From: Hyphomicrobiales bacterium | GTDB taxonomy: Bacteria > Pseudomonadota > Alphaproteobacteria > Rhizobiales > JACESI01 | Assembly: GCA_039973685.1 (NCBI GenBank) | Contig: JBDWKL010000019.1 | Coordinates: 1 to 64,000, forward strand | Direction of reading: 5' to 3' | Length of the DNA: 64,000 nucleotides | Shown here: positions 23,955 to 32,943 of the stretch, piece after piece | Layout of the letters: every line of letters begins with the position of its first letter | Numbering within the stretch: the first letter of the stretch is position 1 | Notes under the pieces: generated by a model | Database searches by the model: none | What the model was told of the DNA's origin: nothing | Seen by the model: the letters and a program-made list of their open reading frames with translations, nothing else | Position numbers and translations under genes: made by a program

Positions 23955-25931
23955 ATGAATAAAGAAAATCTTGAGTGGATCAGCGTCGGCCATGTGGAAG
24001 ACCTTCCCGAGGGGCGTGTCAAAACAGTGACAGCCCGAACGGTTTCTATGTGCCTCTCCCACTTTGATGGACAATGGGCTGCAATGGACAATCGCTGTCC
24101 TCACCAAAATGGCCCGCTCGGCGAAGGCTCCATTGAAAAAGGCGTCGACGGCAAGTGCTGGATCAGATGTCCTTGGCACGGCTGGGACTTCGATCCGCTC
24201 ACTGGTGCTCCTCCAGGGGGACACGAAGACACAGGCCAAGAGCTTTATCCCGTTGATATTCGCGATGGCGAAATCTTTGTCGGCCTTGAGGCAGAAGAAC
24301 CTCGTGAGCGCACTGTTACTGACGTAATGGCCGAAACGATGGTCAACTGGGGCGTGAAGCGCGTTTTCGGCATGGTTGGTCACTCAAACCTTGGTCTTTC
24401 AGAAGCCATCCGCCAACGCGACATTGCTGGAGAATTGAGCTTTGTTGGTATTCGCCACGAAGGTGCGGCGGCTTTTGCAGCGTCAGCCTATGGTAAGTTG
24501 ACCAACAAGCCAGCCGCCTGTTTGACGATTGCAGGCCCCGGCGCGACGAACCTGATTACAGGCCTATGGGACGCTAAAGTTGACCGTGCGCCTATCTTGG
24601 CACTTACGGGTCAGGTCCAAACTCAAGTGTTCGGCCCCGGTGCGTTTCAGGATATTGATCTGAAATCTGCCTTTGATGCCGTATCCCGTTTCTCACAACC
24701 CGTTCTTGATACATCCAAGCACGCAGAGCTTATGTCACTTGCATGTAAGACGGCATTGGTAGAGCGCGATGTTGCTCATTTGATTTTCCCAGATGATGTT
24801 CAAACCAACCCAAGTGATGCGCCTGCAGGTACGTCTGATGGCCGAATGGGCAATCCGGTTGTCATCCCAGTAGATGAAGATGTTACAGCTGCGGTCAATC
24901 TTATCAAACAATCCAAACGTCCAATGGTTGTGATCGGCCACGGTGCTGTTGAAGCGCTTGACGCGATCATTGCCTTTGCAGAAAAAATCGGCGCGCCGGT
25001 TGTTACTACCTTTAAAGGCAAAGGTTTGATCTCAGACAGCCACCCTAATGCTGCTGGCGTTATCGGTCGCTCGGGTACGCCTATTGCCAGTTGGTTTATG
25101 AACGAATCTGATTTGATTGTTGCCCTTGGTACGTCGTTCTCTAATCACACGGGTATCGAGCAAGGCAAGAAGATCATTCAGGTCGATTTTGAGCGTATGC
25201 AGCTTGGTAAATTCCATCCGGTTGAATTGCCGATATGGGGTGAGTTGGGTGCTTTTTGTGAGGCTGTCGCGCCGAAACTTAAAGGCTACAAACCAGCTGT
25301 TGATCAATTGCCAGAATTGGCAGAGCGCTGGAAAATTTGGCGTGATGAAAAACAAACACGTCTTGATGAAAGCCGCGGTAAAGGCATCCATTCAGTTTCA
25401 ATCTTCGACGCGCTTACCAAGCTTTGCCCTGAAGATGCGATTATTGCTTGTGATGTGGGCAACAATACTTATTCCTTCGGTCGCTATTTTGAAACCAAAG
25501 GTCAACGAGTGTTGATGTCTGGTTACCTTGGCTCAATCGGCTTTGGTTTCCCTGCGGCCATAGGCGCATGGTCTGCAACACAAGACTTTGAAGAATATGC
25601 AGGCCGCAAGGTTATCTCAATCTCTGGTGACGGTGGTTTTGGCCAATACCCAATGGATTTCACCACAGCGGTGAAATACGGCATGAACATCACGCATATT
25701 CTGCTCAACAACTCCGAGCTTGGCAAAATCTCGAAAGAGCAAAAAGCAGGTGAATGGGAAGTCTGGGCAACCGATCTCCACAATCCATCCTTTGCAGCCT
25801 TTGCCAGACTATGCGGCGGCCACGGAACCCGTGTGACGGAAACAGCGGAAATCGAAAAAGCAATCGCAGAAGCGCTTGCCTATGATGGACCATCATTGGT
25901 TGAGATCGTGACAGACGCTGAATTGGTATAA
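23955..25931 (+). CDS. Rieske-ThDP enzyme fusion (acetolactate synthase/pyruvate oxidase-like)
   Basis: A 658-residue fusion. The Rieske domain (about 5-112) has CPH (C48, H50) and CPWH (C72, H75). The ThDP enzyme (about 118-655) has the catalytic Glu169 (IRHEGAAAFAASAYG), the PAGPGATNLITGL-like segment, FGPGAFQDID in the central region, and the ThDP/Mg motif GDG (558-560) to NN (585-586). The central domain resembles those of FAD- or ADP-using members. A 2-oxo acid such as pyruvate is the likely type of substrate, with the Rieske cluster taking electrons from the ThDP intermediate or flavin (inference). The ATG at 23955 has GGAG seven bases upstream; an in-frame GTG at 23940 is less likely. 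Confidence 0.9.
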   Translation: MNKENLEWISVGHVEDLPEGRVKTVTARTVSMCLSHFDGQWAAMDNRCPHQNGPLGEGSIEKGVDGKCWIRCPWHGWDFDPLTGAPPGGHEDTGQELYPVDIRDGEIFVGLEAEEPRERTVTDVMAETMVNWGVKRVFGMVGHSNLGLSEAIRQRDIAGELSFVGIRHEGAAAFAASAYGKLTNKPAACLTIAGPGATNLITGLWDAKVDRAPILALTGQVQTQVFGPGAFQDIDLKSAFDAVSRFSQPVLDTSKHAELMSLACKTALVERDVAHLIFPDDVQTNPSDAPAGTSDGRMGNPVVIPVDEDVTAAVNLIKQSKRPMVVIGHGAVEALDAIIAFAEKIGAPVVTTFKGKGLISDSHPNAAGVIGRSGTPIASWFMNESDLIVALGTSFSNHTGIEQGKKIIQVDFERMQLGKFHPVELPIWGELGAFCEAVAPKLKGYKPAVDQLPELAERWKIWRDEKQTRLDESRGKGIHSVSIFDALTKLCPEDAIIACDVGNNTYSFGRYFETKGQRVLMSGYLGSIGFGFPAAIGAWSATQDFEEYAGRKVISISGDGGFGQYPMDFTTAVKYGMNITHILLNNSELGKISKEQKAGEWEVWATDLHNPSFAAFARLCGGHGTRVTETAEIEKAIAEALAYDGPSLVEIVTDAELV

Positions 25932-25945
25932 TTTGAGAAATGAAG

Positions 25946-25986
25946 CCACATCACTGCAGGCGCAATCCTCGCAGTGGTGTGGTTTT
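25946..25986 (+). terminator. Intrinsic terminator of the Rieske operon
   Basis: A 12-bp stem (CCACATCACTGC / GCAGTGGTGTGG, one G-T pair) with a 13-base loop is followed by TTTT. It starts 14 bases after the Rieske-ThDP stop and cleanly ends the operon before the tRNA gene on the other strand. Confidence 0.85.
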
Positions 25987-26024
25987 GATCGCACCAGAAC
26001 AAGACATAAAGTGTTGAGAGAAAA

Positions 26025-26099
26025 TGGTGCTGCCGGAGAGAATTGAACTCTCGGCCTCTCCCTTACCAAGGGAGTGCTCTACCCCTGAGCTACGGCAGC
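26025..26099 (-). tRNA. tRNA-Thr (GGT anticodon)
   Basis: The minus strand folds into a complete cloverleaf. The acceptor stem is GCTGCCG/CGGCAGC, the D-arm region TAGCTCAGGGGTAGAGCA, and the anticodon stem CTCCC/GGGAG with loop TTGGTAA gives anticodon GGT (threonine, ACC/ACT codons). The T-arm contains GTTCAATTC. The 3' CCA is encoded (25-27 of 26025-26027). Confidence 0.96.
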
Positions 26100-26240
26100 A
26101 AATAGTAAACACGTTGGGTGTTGAGCTTCGTTTGCCATAGGGCAGCACTTGTTGCAAGTGGGTTGTTGGCAAAAACGCTACACTTGACTTTATTGCCGCA
26201 GGATTTGATACCAAACCTCACAGTAAATTCGATCAAGATC

Positions 26241-26408
26241 ATGGCTGAGACGAAGCAAGAACGAGAAAAACGGTTGGCTGCTGCCCTGCGTGAAAACTTA
26301 AAACGTCGGAAGGTGCAGACGCGTGAAGCGTCCCATAGTGATGGCGACACCGCAGAAGCACGAAAGTTTCGTGAAAAGCCAATTCAGCCACCAAAAAAAA
26401 ATAAATAG
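26241..26408 (+). CDS. Small basic protein upstream of murA
   Basis: A 55-residue, highly charged, probably helical protein (AETKQEREKRLAAALRENLK, then RRKVQTREAS). Short proteins with this AALRENLKRRK pattern commonly lie just before murA in Hyphomicrobiales; no function is known. The start is the ATG at 26241, decided by this shared N-terminus rather than by a ribosome-binding site. It is followed by a 146-base gap before murA with no visible terminator, so it may be cotranscribed with it. Confidence 0.7.
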   Translation: MAETKQEREKRLAAALRENLKRRKVQTREASHSDGDTAEARKFREKPIQPPKKNK

Positions 26409-26554
26409 TAACTTTCTCCGCTTAAATTAATCTCAAACGTAAGCATGCCTTGATTCTGCCCTTAAACATGGGTTAGCAGCTTGGCTGACAAGTAAAACCA
26501 TAATGAAATACATCAACCAGCAAGTTGAAGCGGTTGATCACGGGGTAGAAGACA

Positions 26555-27850
26555 ATGGACAGCATTCGTGTAGTTGGCGGCAATGAGCTTAATGGGACGA
26601 TCCCGATTTCTGGCGCTAAAAATGCTGCCTTGCCGTTGATGATCGCAAGTTTGCTGACTGACGGTACGTTGACGCTGGATAATCTCCCGCGCCTTCGCGA
26701 TGTTGAACAGTTGATCCGCATTCTCGTTAATCACGGTGTGAACTATTCCATTGACGGTAAACGCGCAGGTGCTGGCATGTTGAAAGGTCAACGTGTGCAC
26801 TTCACCGCGAAGGATATCGTGGATACGACAGCACCTTATAATATGGTTTCAAAAATGCGGGCCAGCTTTTGGGTTATTGGCCCAATCCTAGCGCGGATGC
26901 ACGAAGCGAAAATTTCGCTGCCGGGCGGTTGTGCAATTGGTACGCGGCCTGTTGATTTCTTCATTGATGGTTTGCGCGCTCTCGGCGCTGATATTGAAAT
27001 TGAAAACGGCTACGTATTGGCATCTGCCAAAGGTGGGCTTGTTGGCAATCGTTATGAAATGCCAACCGTTTCAGTTGGTGCCACTCATACGCTGTTGATG
27101 GCGGCGACTTTGGCCAAAGGCGAGACTGTATTGGAAAATGCAGCCCGCGAGCCTGAAGTAAAAGATCTCGCTGATTGCCTCATTAAAATGGGTGCAAAAA
27201 TCTCTGGTGCTGGTACATCAACGATCACCATTCAAGGCGTGAACGAGCTTTACGGTGCCCACCACCAAGTGCTGCCTGATCGCATTGAAGCAGGTACTTA
27301 TGCCATGGCTGTTGCGATGACGGGTGGCGACGTGATGCTAGAAGGCGCACGTGGCGATCTCTTCCAAAATGCATTGGATGTTTTGGGTCAAACGGGTGCA
27401 GAAATTACTGAAACCAAAGAAGGCATTCGTGTGCGCCGCAATGGTGGCGGCATTCAGCCTGTGGATGTGGTGACAGACCCATTCCCTGGTTTCCCAACCG
27501 ACCTTCAAGCTCAATTCATGGCTTTGATGACGAAGGCAAATGGCACATCAAAAATCACCGAGACAATTTTCGAAAACCGCTTCATGCACGTTCAAGAACT
27601 CGCCCGCTTCGGTGCGAATATCTCGCTTGATGGCCAAGTAGCAACGATTGAAGGTGTTGATACGCTGACCGGTGCTGAAGTGATGGCAACCGACCTTCGG
27701 GCTTCGGTGTCGCTGGTTATTGCGGGCTTGGTTGCTGAAGGTGAGACGACGGTTAATCGCGTTTATCACCTCGATCGTGGCTTTGATCAGTTGGAAGATA
27801 AATTGTCTGCCTGCGGCGCCAACATTGAGCGAGTCTCGGGCGAGCACTAG
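26555..27850 (+). CDS. murA: UDP-N-acetylglucosamine 1-carboxyvinyltransferase
   Basis: A 431-residue cytoplasmic enzyme of the first committed step of peptidoglycan synthesis, transferring enolpyruvate from PEP to UDP-GlcNAc. The N-terminal K22-N23 ([12 protein letters not shown]) and the loop Cys126 ([14 protein letters not shown]), the fosfomycin target, are present. The full EPSP-synthase-like two-domain fold is of normal length. The last 136 bases have a diverged second copy at 28995-29130, so the present 3' end may have been recombined (see findings). It is essential in most bacteria; the reading frame is intact. Confidence 0.97.
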   Translation: MDSIRVVGGNELNGTIPISGAKNAALPLMIASLLTDGTLTLDNLPRLRDVEQLIRILVNHGVNYSIDGKRAGAGMLKGQRVHFTAKDIVDTTAPYNMVSKMRASFWVIGPILARMHEAKISLPGGCAIGTRPVDFFIDGLRALGADIEIENGYVLASAKGGLVGNRYEMPTVSVGATHTLLMAATLAKGETVLENAAREPEVKDLADCLIKMGAKISGAGTSTITIQGVNELYGAHHQVLPDRIEAGTYAMAVAMTGGDVMLEGARGDLFQNALDVLGQTGAEITETKEGIRVRRNGGGIQPVDVVTDPFPGFPTDLQAQFMALMTKANGTSKITETIFENRFMHVQELARFGANISLDGQVATIEGVDTLTGAEVMATDLRASVSLVIAGLVAEGETTVNRVYHLDRGFDQLEDKLSACGANIERVSGEH

Positions 27851-27919
27851 GGGCAGTTTTGTCATATTAGTTCAGTGGCAATGGTGGTTGGTCTAGACGC
27901 TTCGGCATGAGCTAAGTAG

Positions 27920-28069
27920 CTGTTCGTTACAAACGTCGGTGGTAAGAAACATTGGTTGCGGCGTGCCGTTGATGAAGATGGCGCGCTCCTCGAAGAGGAC
28001 GTTCGATCCCGCTCAAAACACAACGCTCTTCAAGCTGACATTCATCGTCTCACCGCGATGGCCGAGTGA
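27920..28069 (+). pseudogene. IS6-family-like transposase remnant
   Basis: The frame between TAG (27917) and TGA (28067) encodes about 49 residues: VGGKKHWLRRAVDEDGALLE, then EDVRSRSKHNALQA. This resembles the catalytic-core section of IS6/IS26-type DDE transposases ('v.i.GkrhyLwRAVDqdG.vLdvlvqsrR...A'). Only this segment remains; the N-terminus, the other catalytic parts and terminal inverted repeats are not recognisable. It marks past transposon activity next to murA. Confidence 0.6.
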
Positions 28070-28144
28070 AAAGCCGTGACTAGAGCTGCCGCTTGATCCA
28101 TGTGTTGACATCTCAATTAACGTGGCAGCGCCCTAACAATTAAC

Positions 28145-28447
28145 TTATTTACAAATAAAATTTCTACATAAAATGAAAAATAAAACGAAAAATGCGGCCA
28201 CCCCCCCATGATACATAATAAATTCAAGAAAATAATAAAAAGGGCCGTAGTATATACCCCTAACAGATGCCGTTAAATAAATATAAATAAAAGCAATAAA
28301 GATAAATATAAATTTATTATATCTTCCCTTTTTTTCAAATATTTTTATTTCCGTTATATTTGTAAGAAATAAAATTAAACAAAAATTAACTAATGTGCTT
28401 GCGTACAAACTAAGAAAATTCAATTTTCTGAAAATAAATTTATTCAT
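28145..28447 (-). CDS. AT-rich ORF, putative small membrane protein
   Basis: A 100-residue predicted protein with three hydrophobic segments (LYASTLVNFCLILFLT, FIFIFIAFIYIYLTASV, YYFLEFIMYHGGVAAFFVLF). No family is recognised and no ribosome-binding site is visible. It lies in a strongly AT-rich patch with a base and codon use unlike the rest of the window, which suggests foreign origin. Open frames with Phe/Ile/Tyr-rich translations arise easily in such DNA, so it may not be a gene. Confidence 0.35.
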   Translation of the reverse strand: MNKFIFRKLNFLSLYASTLVNFCLILFLTNITEIKIFEKKGRYNKFIFIFIAFIYIYLTASVRGIYYGPFYYFLEFIMYHGGVAAFFVLFFILCRNFICK

Positions 28448-28479
28448 CGCAATAATTTCACGTTGCGGAAGTGCTTCAA

Positions 28480-28731
28480 CTAAAATATGAAAATTTTTTT
28501 TGTTATTCCAAAATCAAAAACCGGAATATTTAAAACTTTATTGAATAAAAAAACTGAGCCCTCTTTTGGCAAAAATAAAAAAATAAAAAACCATGAAAAA
28601 AATATAATTGGATAAATTGAAAATAACATAAACCATAATTTTTTTTCAAAATTTTTGATCCCACTATAATCTACAGGCTCCATCACCCAAAAATGATTGT
28701 ATAGATACTTATCAATAAATTTCATCGGCAT
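28480..28731 (-). CDS. AT-rich ORF, putative small membrane protein
   Basis: An 83-residue predicted protein with a hydrophobic middle (LWFMLFSIYPIIFFSWFFIF). It lies 32 bases upstream of the 100-residue AT-rich frame on the same strand. The end of the frame runs into a run of eight T's (plus strand), so the two frames could be parts of one damaged gene. No family is recognised, and the composition is foreign to the neighbourhood. Confidence 0.33.
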   Translation of the reverse strand: MPMKFIDKYLYNHFWVMEPVDYSGIKNFEKKLWFMLFSIYPIIFFSWFFIFLFLPKEGSVFLFNKVLNIPVFDFGITKKIFIF

Positions 28732-28944
28732 AGCATGCGAGTCCAGTCTCGTATATCAATGGGTGATTGACAATCCAACTTTAAATTTTCGAAGGATAAA
28801 ATTATAAAAATCACTTTATCTGATTGCAATTGATTTAGTTATAGAACCCTTGCACGAAAATAAAATATAATTTTCAAGTAAATTTTAAAACTCAGATTAC
28901 CTATTTTGGTCCTTGTCACGTTAATTGATACTGTCCGCAATTAG

Positions 28945-29130
<186 letters not shown>

Positions 29131-29147
29131 GGTCTCGCCCCTGAGGC

Positions 29148-29912
29148 TTAGTCAGCGGTCCAGCCGCCATCCACTAACAAAGACGAGCCTGTAACGAGCG
29201 CTGACATATCGCTTGCAAGGTAGAGCACGGCACCCATAATATCTTCAATCTCACCCACACGCCCAAGCTTGATTTTGGACGTGAGCCAAGCAACGCGTTC
29301 TGGATCGTCAAATGTGGATTGCGTCATCGGCGTTCTAATGAAGGTGGGGCAAATGGTGTTGACCCTGATTTTATGTTCCGCCAACTCAAGAGCCATGGTT
29401 TTCGTCAAGCCTTCAATGCCAAATTTGGTTTGGCAATAGACAGAGCGATCCAGACCACCCACATGGGCCATTTGACTAGATGTGTGAATGATCGAGCCAC
29501 CTTTACCTGCCGCTATCATCTTTTTCACAACGGCTTGCGCTACGAAGAAGGCCGCGCGTGAATTGATGTTTGAGATCGTGTCATATTGATCTGGTGTCAC
29601 ATCAATGAATGGCGTGGGCTTGTTGGTGCCTGCATTGTTAAACAGAATGTCAAACGGTGCTTGATCGTTGATGAAAGCATTGAGCGCATCAAGGTCGGTA
29701 ACATCCAAAACCACCGCGTCCGCGTTATAGCCTGCTTCTCTGATTTCAGCAGCCGATGCGTTCACCTCATCCGCCGTTCTGGCGGTAATGACAACATGTG
29801 CCCCCGCTTCCGCAAGCGCTACCGCACCACCAAGGCCGATGCCGCGAGAACCACCTGTTATAAGGGCGCGTTTGTTGTCTAATCTGAAAGATGGCGTTTT
29901 GGGTAAGGTCAT
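29148..29912 (-). CDS. SDR-family oxidoreductase
   Basis: A 254-residue classical short-chain dehydrogenase/reductase with the cofactor loop [10 protein letters not shown] (about 17-26), NNAGTNKP, the catalytic Ser of [11 protein letters not shown] and YCQTK (YxxxK). It oxidises or reduces a hydroxyl/carbonyl group with NAD(P). Its start overlaps the stop of the HisD-like gene (ATGA), so the two dehydrogenases are coupled and may act in sequence on one polyol or sulfonate-type substrate (inference). Its stop lies 17 bases from the duplicated murA end. Confidence 0.92.
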   Translation of the reverse strand: MTLPKTPSFRLDNKRALITGGSRGIGLGGAVALAEAGAHVVITARTADEVNASAAEIREAGYNADAVVLDVTDLDALNAFINDQAPFDILFNNAGTNKPTPFIDVTPDQYDTISNINSRAAFFVAQAVVKKMIAAGKGGSIIHTSSQMAHVGGLDRSVYCQTKFGIEGLTKTMALELAEHKIRVNTICPTFIRTPMTQSTFDDPERVAWLTSKIKLGRVGEIEDIMGAVLYLASDMSALVTGSSLLVDGGWTAD

Positions 29913-31216
29913 TTCGCGGCTTCTCCATAAGGGACATTTTGGCCACCATATCGGCGTAGGCGCACATTGGCTTGTTCAGCATGTCCAACAAAACCTTCTA
30001 ACATGCAAAGTCTAGAGCAATAGGCACCCATTTGGGTGGCGGCTTCATCGGTGAGTACTTTTTGGTAGGAGTGCGTTTTCAAAAACTTGCCGACCCAAAG
30101 CCCGCCCGTGTATCGGCCCGCTTTCTTCGTAGGCAGTGTGTGGTTTGTGCCAATAACCTTGTCACCATTGGCAACATTGGTACGCGGCCCTAGGAAAAGT
30201 GCTCCGTAGCACACCATGTTTTCTAAGAACCAATCATCGCGGTCTGTCATCACTTGAACATGTTCGGAGGCAATGTCGTCTGCTACTTGAAGCATTTCGT
30301 CATAGGTATCGCATAAGATCACTTCGCCGTAGTCTCTCCAAGAAGCACTGGCTGTTTCAGCTGTGGGGAGAATTTTCAGCAAGCGCTCGATTTCGTCCAT
30401 CGTATCGCGAGCAAGTTTTTCGCTATTAGTGAGGAGGACCGCAGGCGAATTGTAACCGTGCTCGGCTTGTCCAAGTAGGTCCGTTGCGCAAAGCTCAGCG
30501 TCCACGGTCTCGTCAGCGATGACCATGGTTTCTGTGGGGCCAGCAAATAGGTCAATTCCAACGCGGCCAAATAGTTGTCGTTTGGCTTCTGCAACATAGG
30601 CATTGCCCGGTCCAACAAGCATGTGCACGGGGTCAATTGTTTCCGTGCCAAGCGCCATTGCACCAACCGCTTGAATGCCACCAAGGACATAAATTTCATG
30701 GGCGCCGCCCAAATGCATCGCGGTGACAATTGCTGGATGTGGTTCGCCGTTTTGTGGTGGGGCAGAGGCGACAATACGAGGCACACCAGCGACCGATGCT
30801 GTGAGCACAGACATATGCGCGGACGCGACCATTGGGAATTTACCGCCTGGCACATAACAACCAACCGACTGCACGGGGATGTTCTTATGCCCCAGTATTA
30901 CGCCCGGCATCGTTTCAACTTCAATATCCGTCATGGAGGCACGTTGAGCTTCTGCGAAAGTTCGGATTTGGGTTTGGGCAAATTTGATGTCTTCCATGTC
31001 GCGGTCAGAGACGCGGCTCATGGCAGCTTCAATTTCTGATTGGGTCAGGCGAAATTGCGGCGGACTGTATTTATCAAATTTTTCTGAGAATGCACGGACA
31101 GCCTGATCGCCGTTTTGTTCAATGTCTTTCAACGTTGCTTCAACCACAGCACGAACAGCAACGTCATCTTCTGCCCGTTCGTCCGCTGTCTTGCTGGATT
31201 TAAGATAAGTAATCAT
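29909..31216 (-). CDS. HisD-like dehydrogenase (sulfopropanediol 3-dehydrogenase-like)
   Basis: A 435-residue zinc-dependent, NAD-dependent dehydrogenase of the histidinol dehydrogenase superfamily. Family parts include [53 protein letters not shown] (zinc ligands), ASEHVQV (catalytic Glu-His) and [15 protein letters not shown]. It is not in a his operon. The N-terminal segment and partner SDR recall HpsN-type enzymes that oxidise a sulfonated polyol (2,3-dihydroxypropane-1-sulfonate) in marine alphaproteobacteria. That specific function is an inference; true histidinol dehydrogenase is less likely. Confidence 0.82.
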   Translation of the reverse strand: MITYLKSSKTADERAEDDVAVRAVVEATLKDIEQNGDQAVRAFSEKFDKYSPPQFRLTQSEIEAAMSRVSDRDMEDIKFAQTQIRTFAEAQRASMTDIEVETMPGVILGHKNIPVQSVGCYVPGGKFPMVASAHMSVLTASVAGVPRIVASAPPQNGEPHPAIVTAMHLGGAHEIYVLGGIQAVGAMALGTETIDPVHMLVGPGNAYVAEAKRQLFGRVGIDLFAGPTETMVIADETVDAELCATDLLGQAEHGYNSPAVLLTNSEKLARDTMDEIERLLKILPTAETASASWRDYGEVILCDTYDEMLQVADDIASEHVQVMTDRDDWFLENMVCYGALFLGPRTNVANGDKVIGTNHTLPTKKAGRYTGGLWVGKFLKTHSYQKVLTDEAATQMGAYCSRLCMLEGFVGHAEQANVRLRRYGGQNVPYGEAAK

Positions 31217-31245
31217 GGTGGTCTCCTCCCAAAGCCCTCAAATAA

Positions 31246-31698
31246 TTAAAACCAGCGGCCAACGCGGTCGTGGTATTCAATATATTCATTGCCAAATTTT
31301 TCGCGCAGAATTTCTTCTTCTGGCTCAATTTGAAATTTGTTGATCCACCACACAAAGCCCAATATCACAAGGGTAGACAGCGGGTTGGAAAGCCAGACTG
31401 CATAGGCAATCAAGAGGAACGCAAGGCCAAGATACATGGGGTTGCGGCTGTATTTATAAAGGCCGCTTACCACTAGGCTTTCCGTTTTTTGCGGAGAAAG
31501 TGGGCTAACGGTGGTCTTTGCTCGCAAGAACATGAACATCGCCGCAAACTCAATAGCGAGGCCGAACGCGCCAACAACAATTGCTAATTTAAGGCTGCCA
31601 TTAAACGGTGTGTTGAGCGCTGGAACGAATTTAGCAAATGCCCACATTAAGACGGCGGCAATAACCCCTTGAACGGGTGGTGGAATGACTAGACGCAT
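31246..31698 (-). CDS. Isoprenylcysteine carboxyl methyltransferase (ICMT)-family protein
   Basis: A 150-residue integral membrane protein with about four membrane segments and the C-terminal ICMT/PEMT-like SAM-binding pattern: SGLYKYSRNPMYLG (about 79-92) and EPEEEILREKFGNEYIEYHD near the C-terminus. Members methylate lipids, isoprenoid thiols or other small amphiphiles; bacterial substrates are mostly unknown. It lies 30 bases upstream of the HisD-like gene on the same strand and could be the first gene of that transcript. Confidence 0.88.
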   Translation of the reverse strand: MRLVIPPPVQGVIAAVLMWAFAKFVPALNTPFNGSLKLAIVVGAFGLAIEFAAMFMFLRAKTTVSPLSPQKTESLVVSGLYKYSRNPMYLGLAFLLIAYAVWLSNPLSTLVILGFVWWINKFQIEPEEEILREKFGNEYIEYHDRVGRWF

Positions 31699-31811
31699 GA
31701 TGTTTTCTCCTCGTCCTTCTCAATATCGCGAACTTCGCGCAAAAACCAGTGGAGGTCGTCATGGAAAAGCTGATAAGGGTATAAACTGAATAAACGGGAG
31801 GGTTTAAGTTC

Positions 31812-32804
31812 ATGAAAAAGCGTCAGTTAGGGCAGGGCGGACCAATGGTGTCCGCGATTGGTTTGGGATGTTGGAACATTACCGGCGCTTATGGCGAGAC
31901 CAATGAAGAAGAAAGCCGCGCAACGCTTTCTAAGGCATTAGACCTTGGCGTGGATTTTCTCGATACTGCCAATGTCTACGGCGGCGGTTTATCAGAGCAG
32001 ATTATCGGACGCTTTATCAAAGACCATCCCAACAGGTTTAAGATTGCCAGTAAAGTTGGTATTTACCGCGACCCTGAAACCAATGTTCGTGGCTTTAACA
32101 ATTCGCCGGAACATCTGCGGGCATCACTTGAGAAAACGCTGACCCATCTGGGTGTCGATTATATCGATCTTTATTATATCCACCGTCGTGAAGCCGAGCG
32201 TCCGATTGAAGAGGTGATGGATACCTTGGGGCGGTTTGTTGATGAGGGTAAAATTGGCGGGATTGGATTTTCTGAAATTTCGCCAGGGTCGCTGAGACGC
32301 GCCCATGCGGTTCGTCCTGTCGCGGCTGTTCAAAGTGAATATTCTTTGTGGGTAAGAATGCCAGAACTTGGCGTTATTCAAACCTGCAAAGAATTGGACG
32401 TTGCCTTTGTTCCGTTCTCACCATTGGGGCGCGGTGTGTTTGCGGAAAAGACGCCTGATCCATCAAGTTTTGCCAATGATGATTTCCGTAAAAACAATCC
32501 GCGTTTTTTGGAGCCTAATTTTTCTTACAATGCAAAAGCCATCGAGCCGTTTAAAGAATTGGCCCGCACCATGGGCGTGACCACGCCAGCCTTAGCGATT
32601 GCTTGGATTTTAGCGCAGGGGGAGCACATGATCCCGATACCGGGCACACGTTCACCGACCAATCTGGCTGATGATGTATCCGCCATTGATATTGATTTAA
32701 GCAGTGACGACCTTGCTGCAATCGAGAAAATCTTGCCCGTTGGATTTGCGCATGGTGATCGTTACTCGCAAGCGCAATTGGCGGGCGCGGAGCGCTTTTG
32801 TTAA
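31812..32804 (+). CDS. Aldo/keto reductase
   Basis: A 330-residue NADPH-dependent (beta/alpha)8-barrel oxidoreductase. The catalytic tetrad is visible: D51, Y56 (DTANVYGGG), K81 (IASKVG) and H124 (YYIHRRE). The C-terminal cofactor segment IPIPGTRSPTNLADDVSAID is present. It reduces aldehydes or ketones; the natural substrate is unknown. It is divergent from the ICMT-family gene, with about 110 bases between starts, and is followed by a 140-base gap to asmA with no clear terminator. Confidence 0.93.
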   Translation: MKKRQLGQGGPMVSAIGLGCWNITGAYGETNEEESRATLSKALDLGVDFLDTANVYGGGLSEQIIGRFIKDHPNRFKIASKVGIYRDPETNVRGFNNSPEHLRASLEKTLTHLGVDYIDLYYIHRREAERPIEEVMDTLGRFVDEGKIGGIGFSEISPGSLRRAHAVRPVAAVQSEYSLWVRMPELGVIQTCKELDVAFVPFSPLGRGVFAEKTPDPSSFANDDFRKNNPRFLEPNFSYNAKAIEPFKELARTMGVTTPALAIAWILAQGEHMIPIPGTRSPTNLADDVSAIDIDLSSDDLAAIEKILPVGFAHGDRYSQAQLAGAERFC

Positions 32805-32943
32805 ATCTCGCGCAGAATTCATTGCTTTAGGCTAAAATCCTTATTGACGACACAGTTAATTGCTTGCTTTCATGAGTGTTCGTATCAGGCAGTTGTAAGC
32901 GGCGGTTTATATGTCTGAGTAATTTTTATCGAGGAATGGTTAG

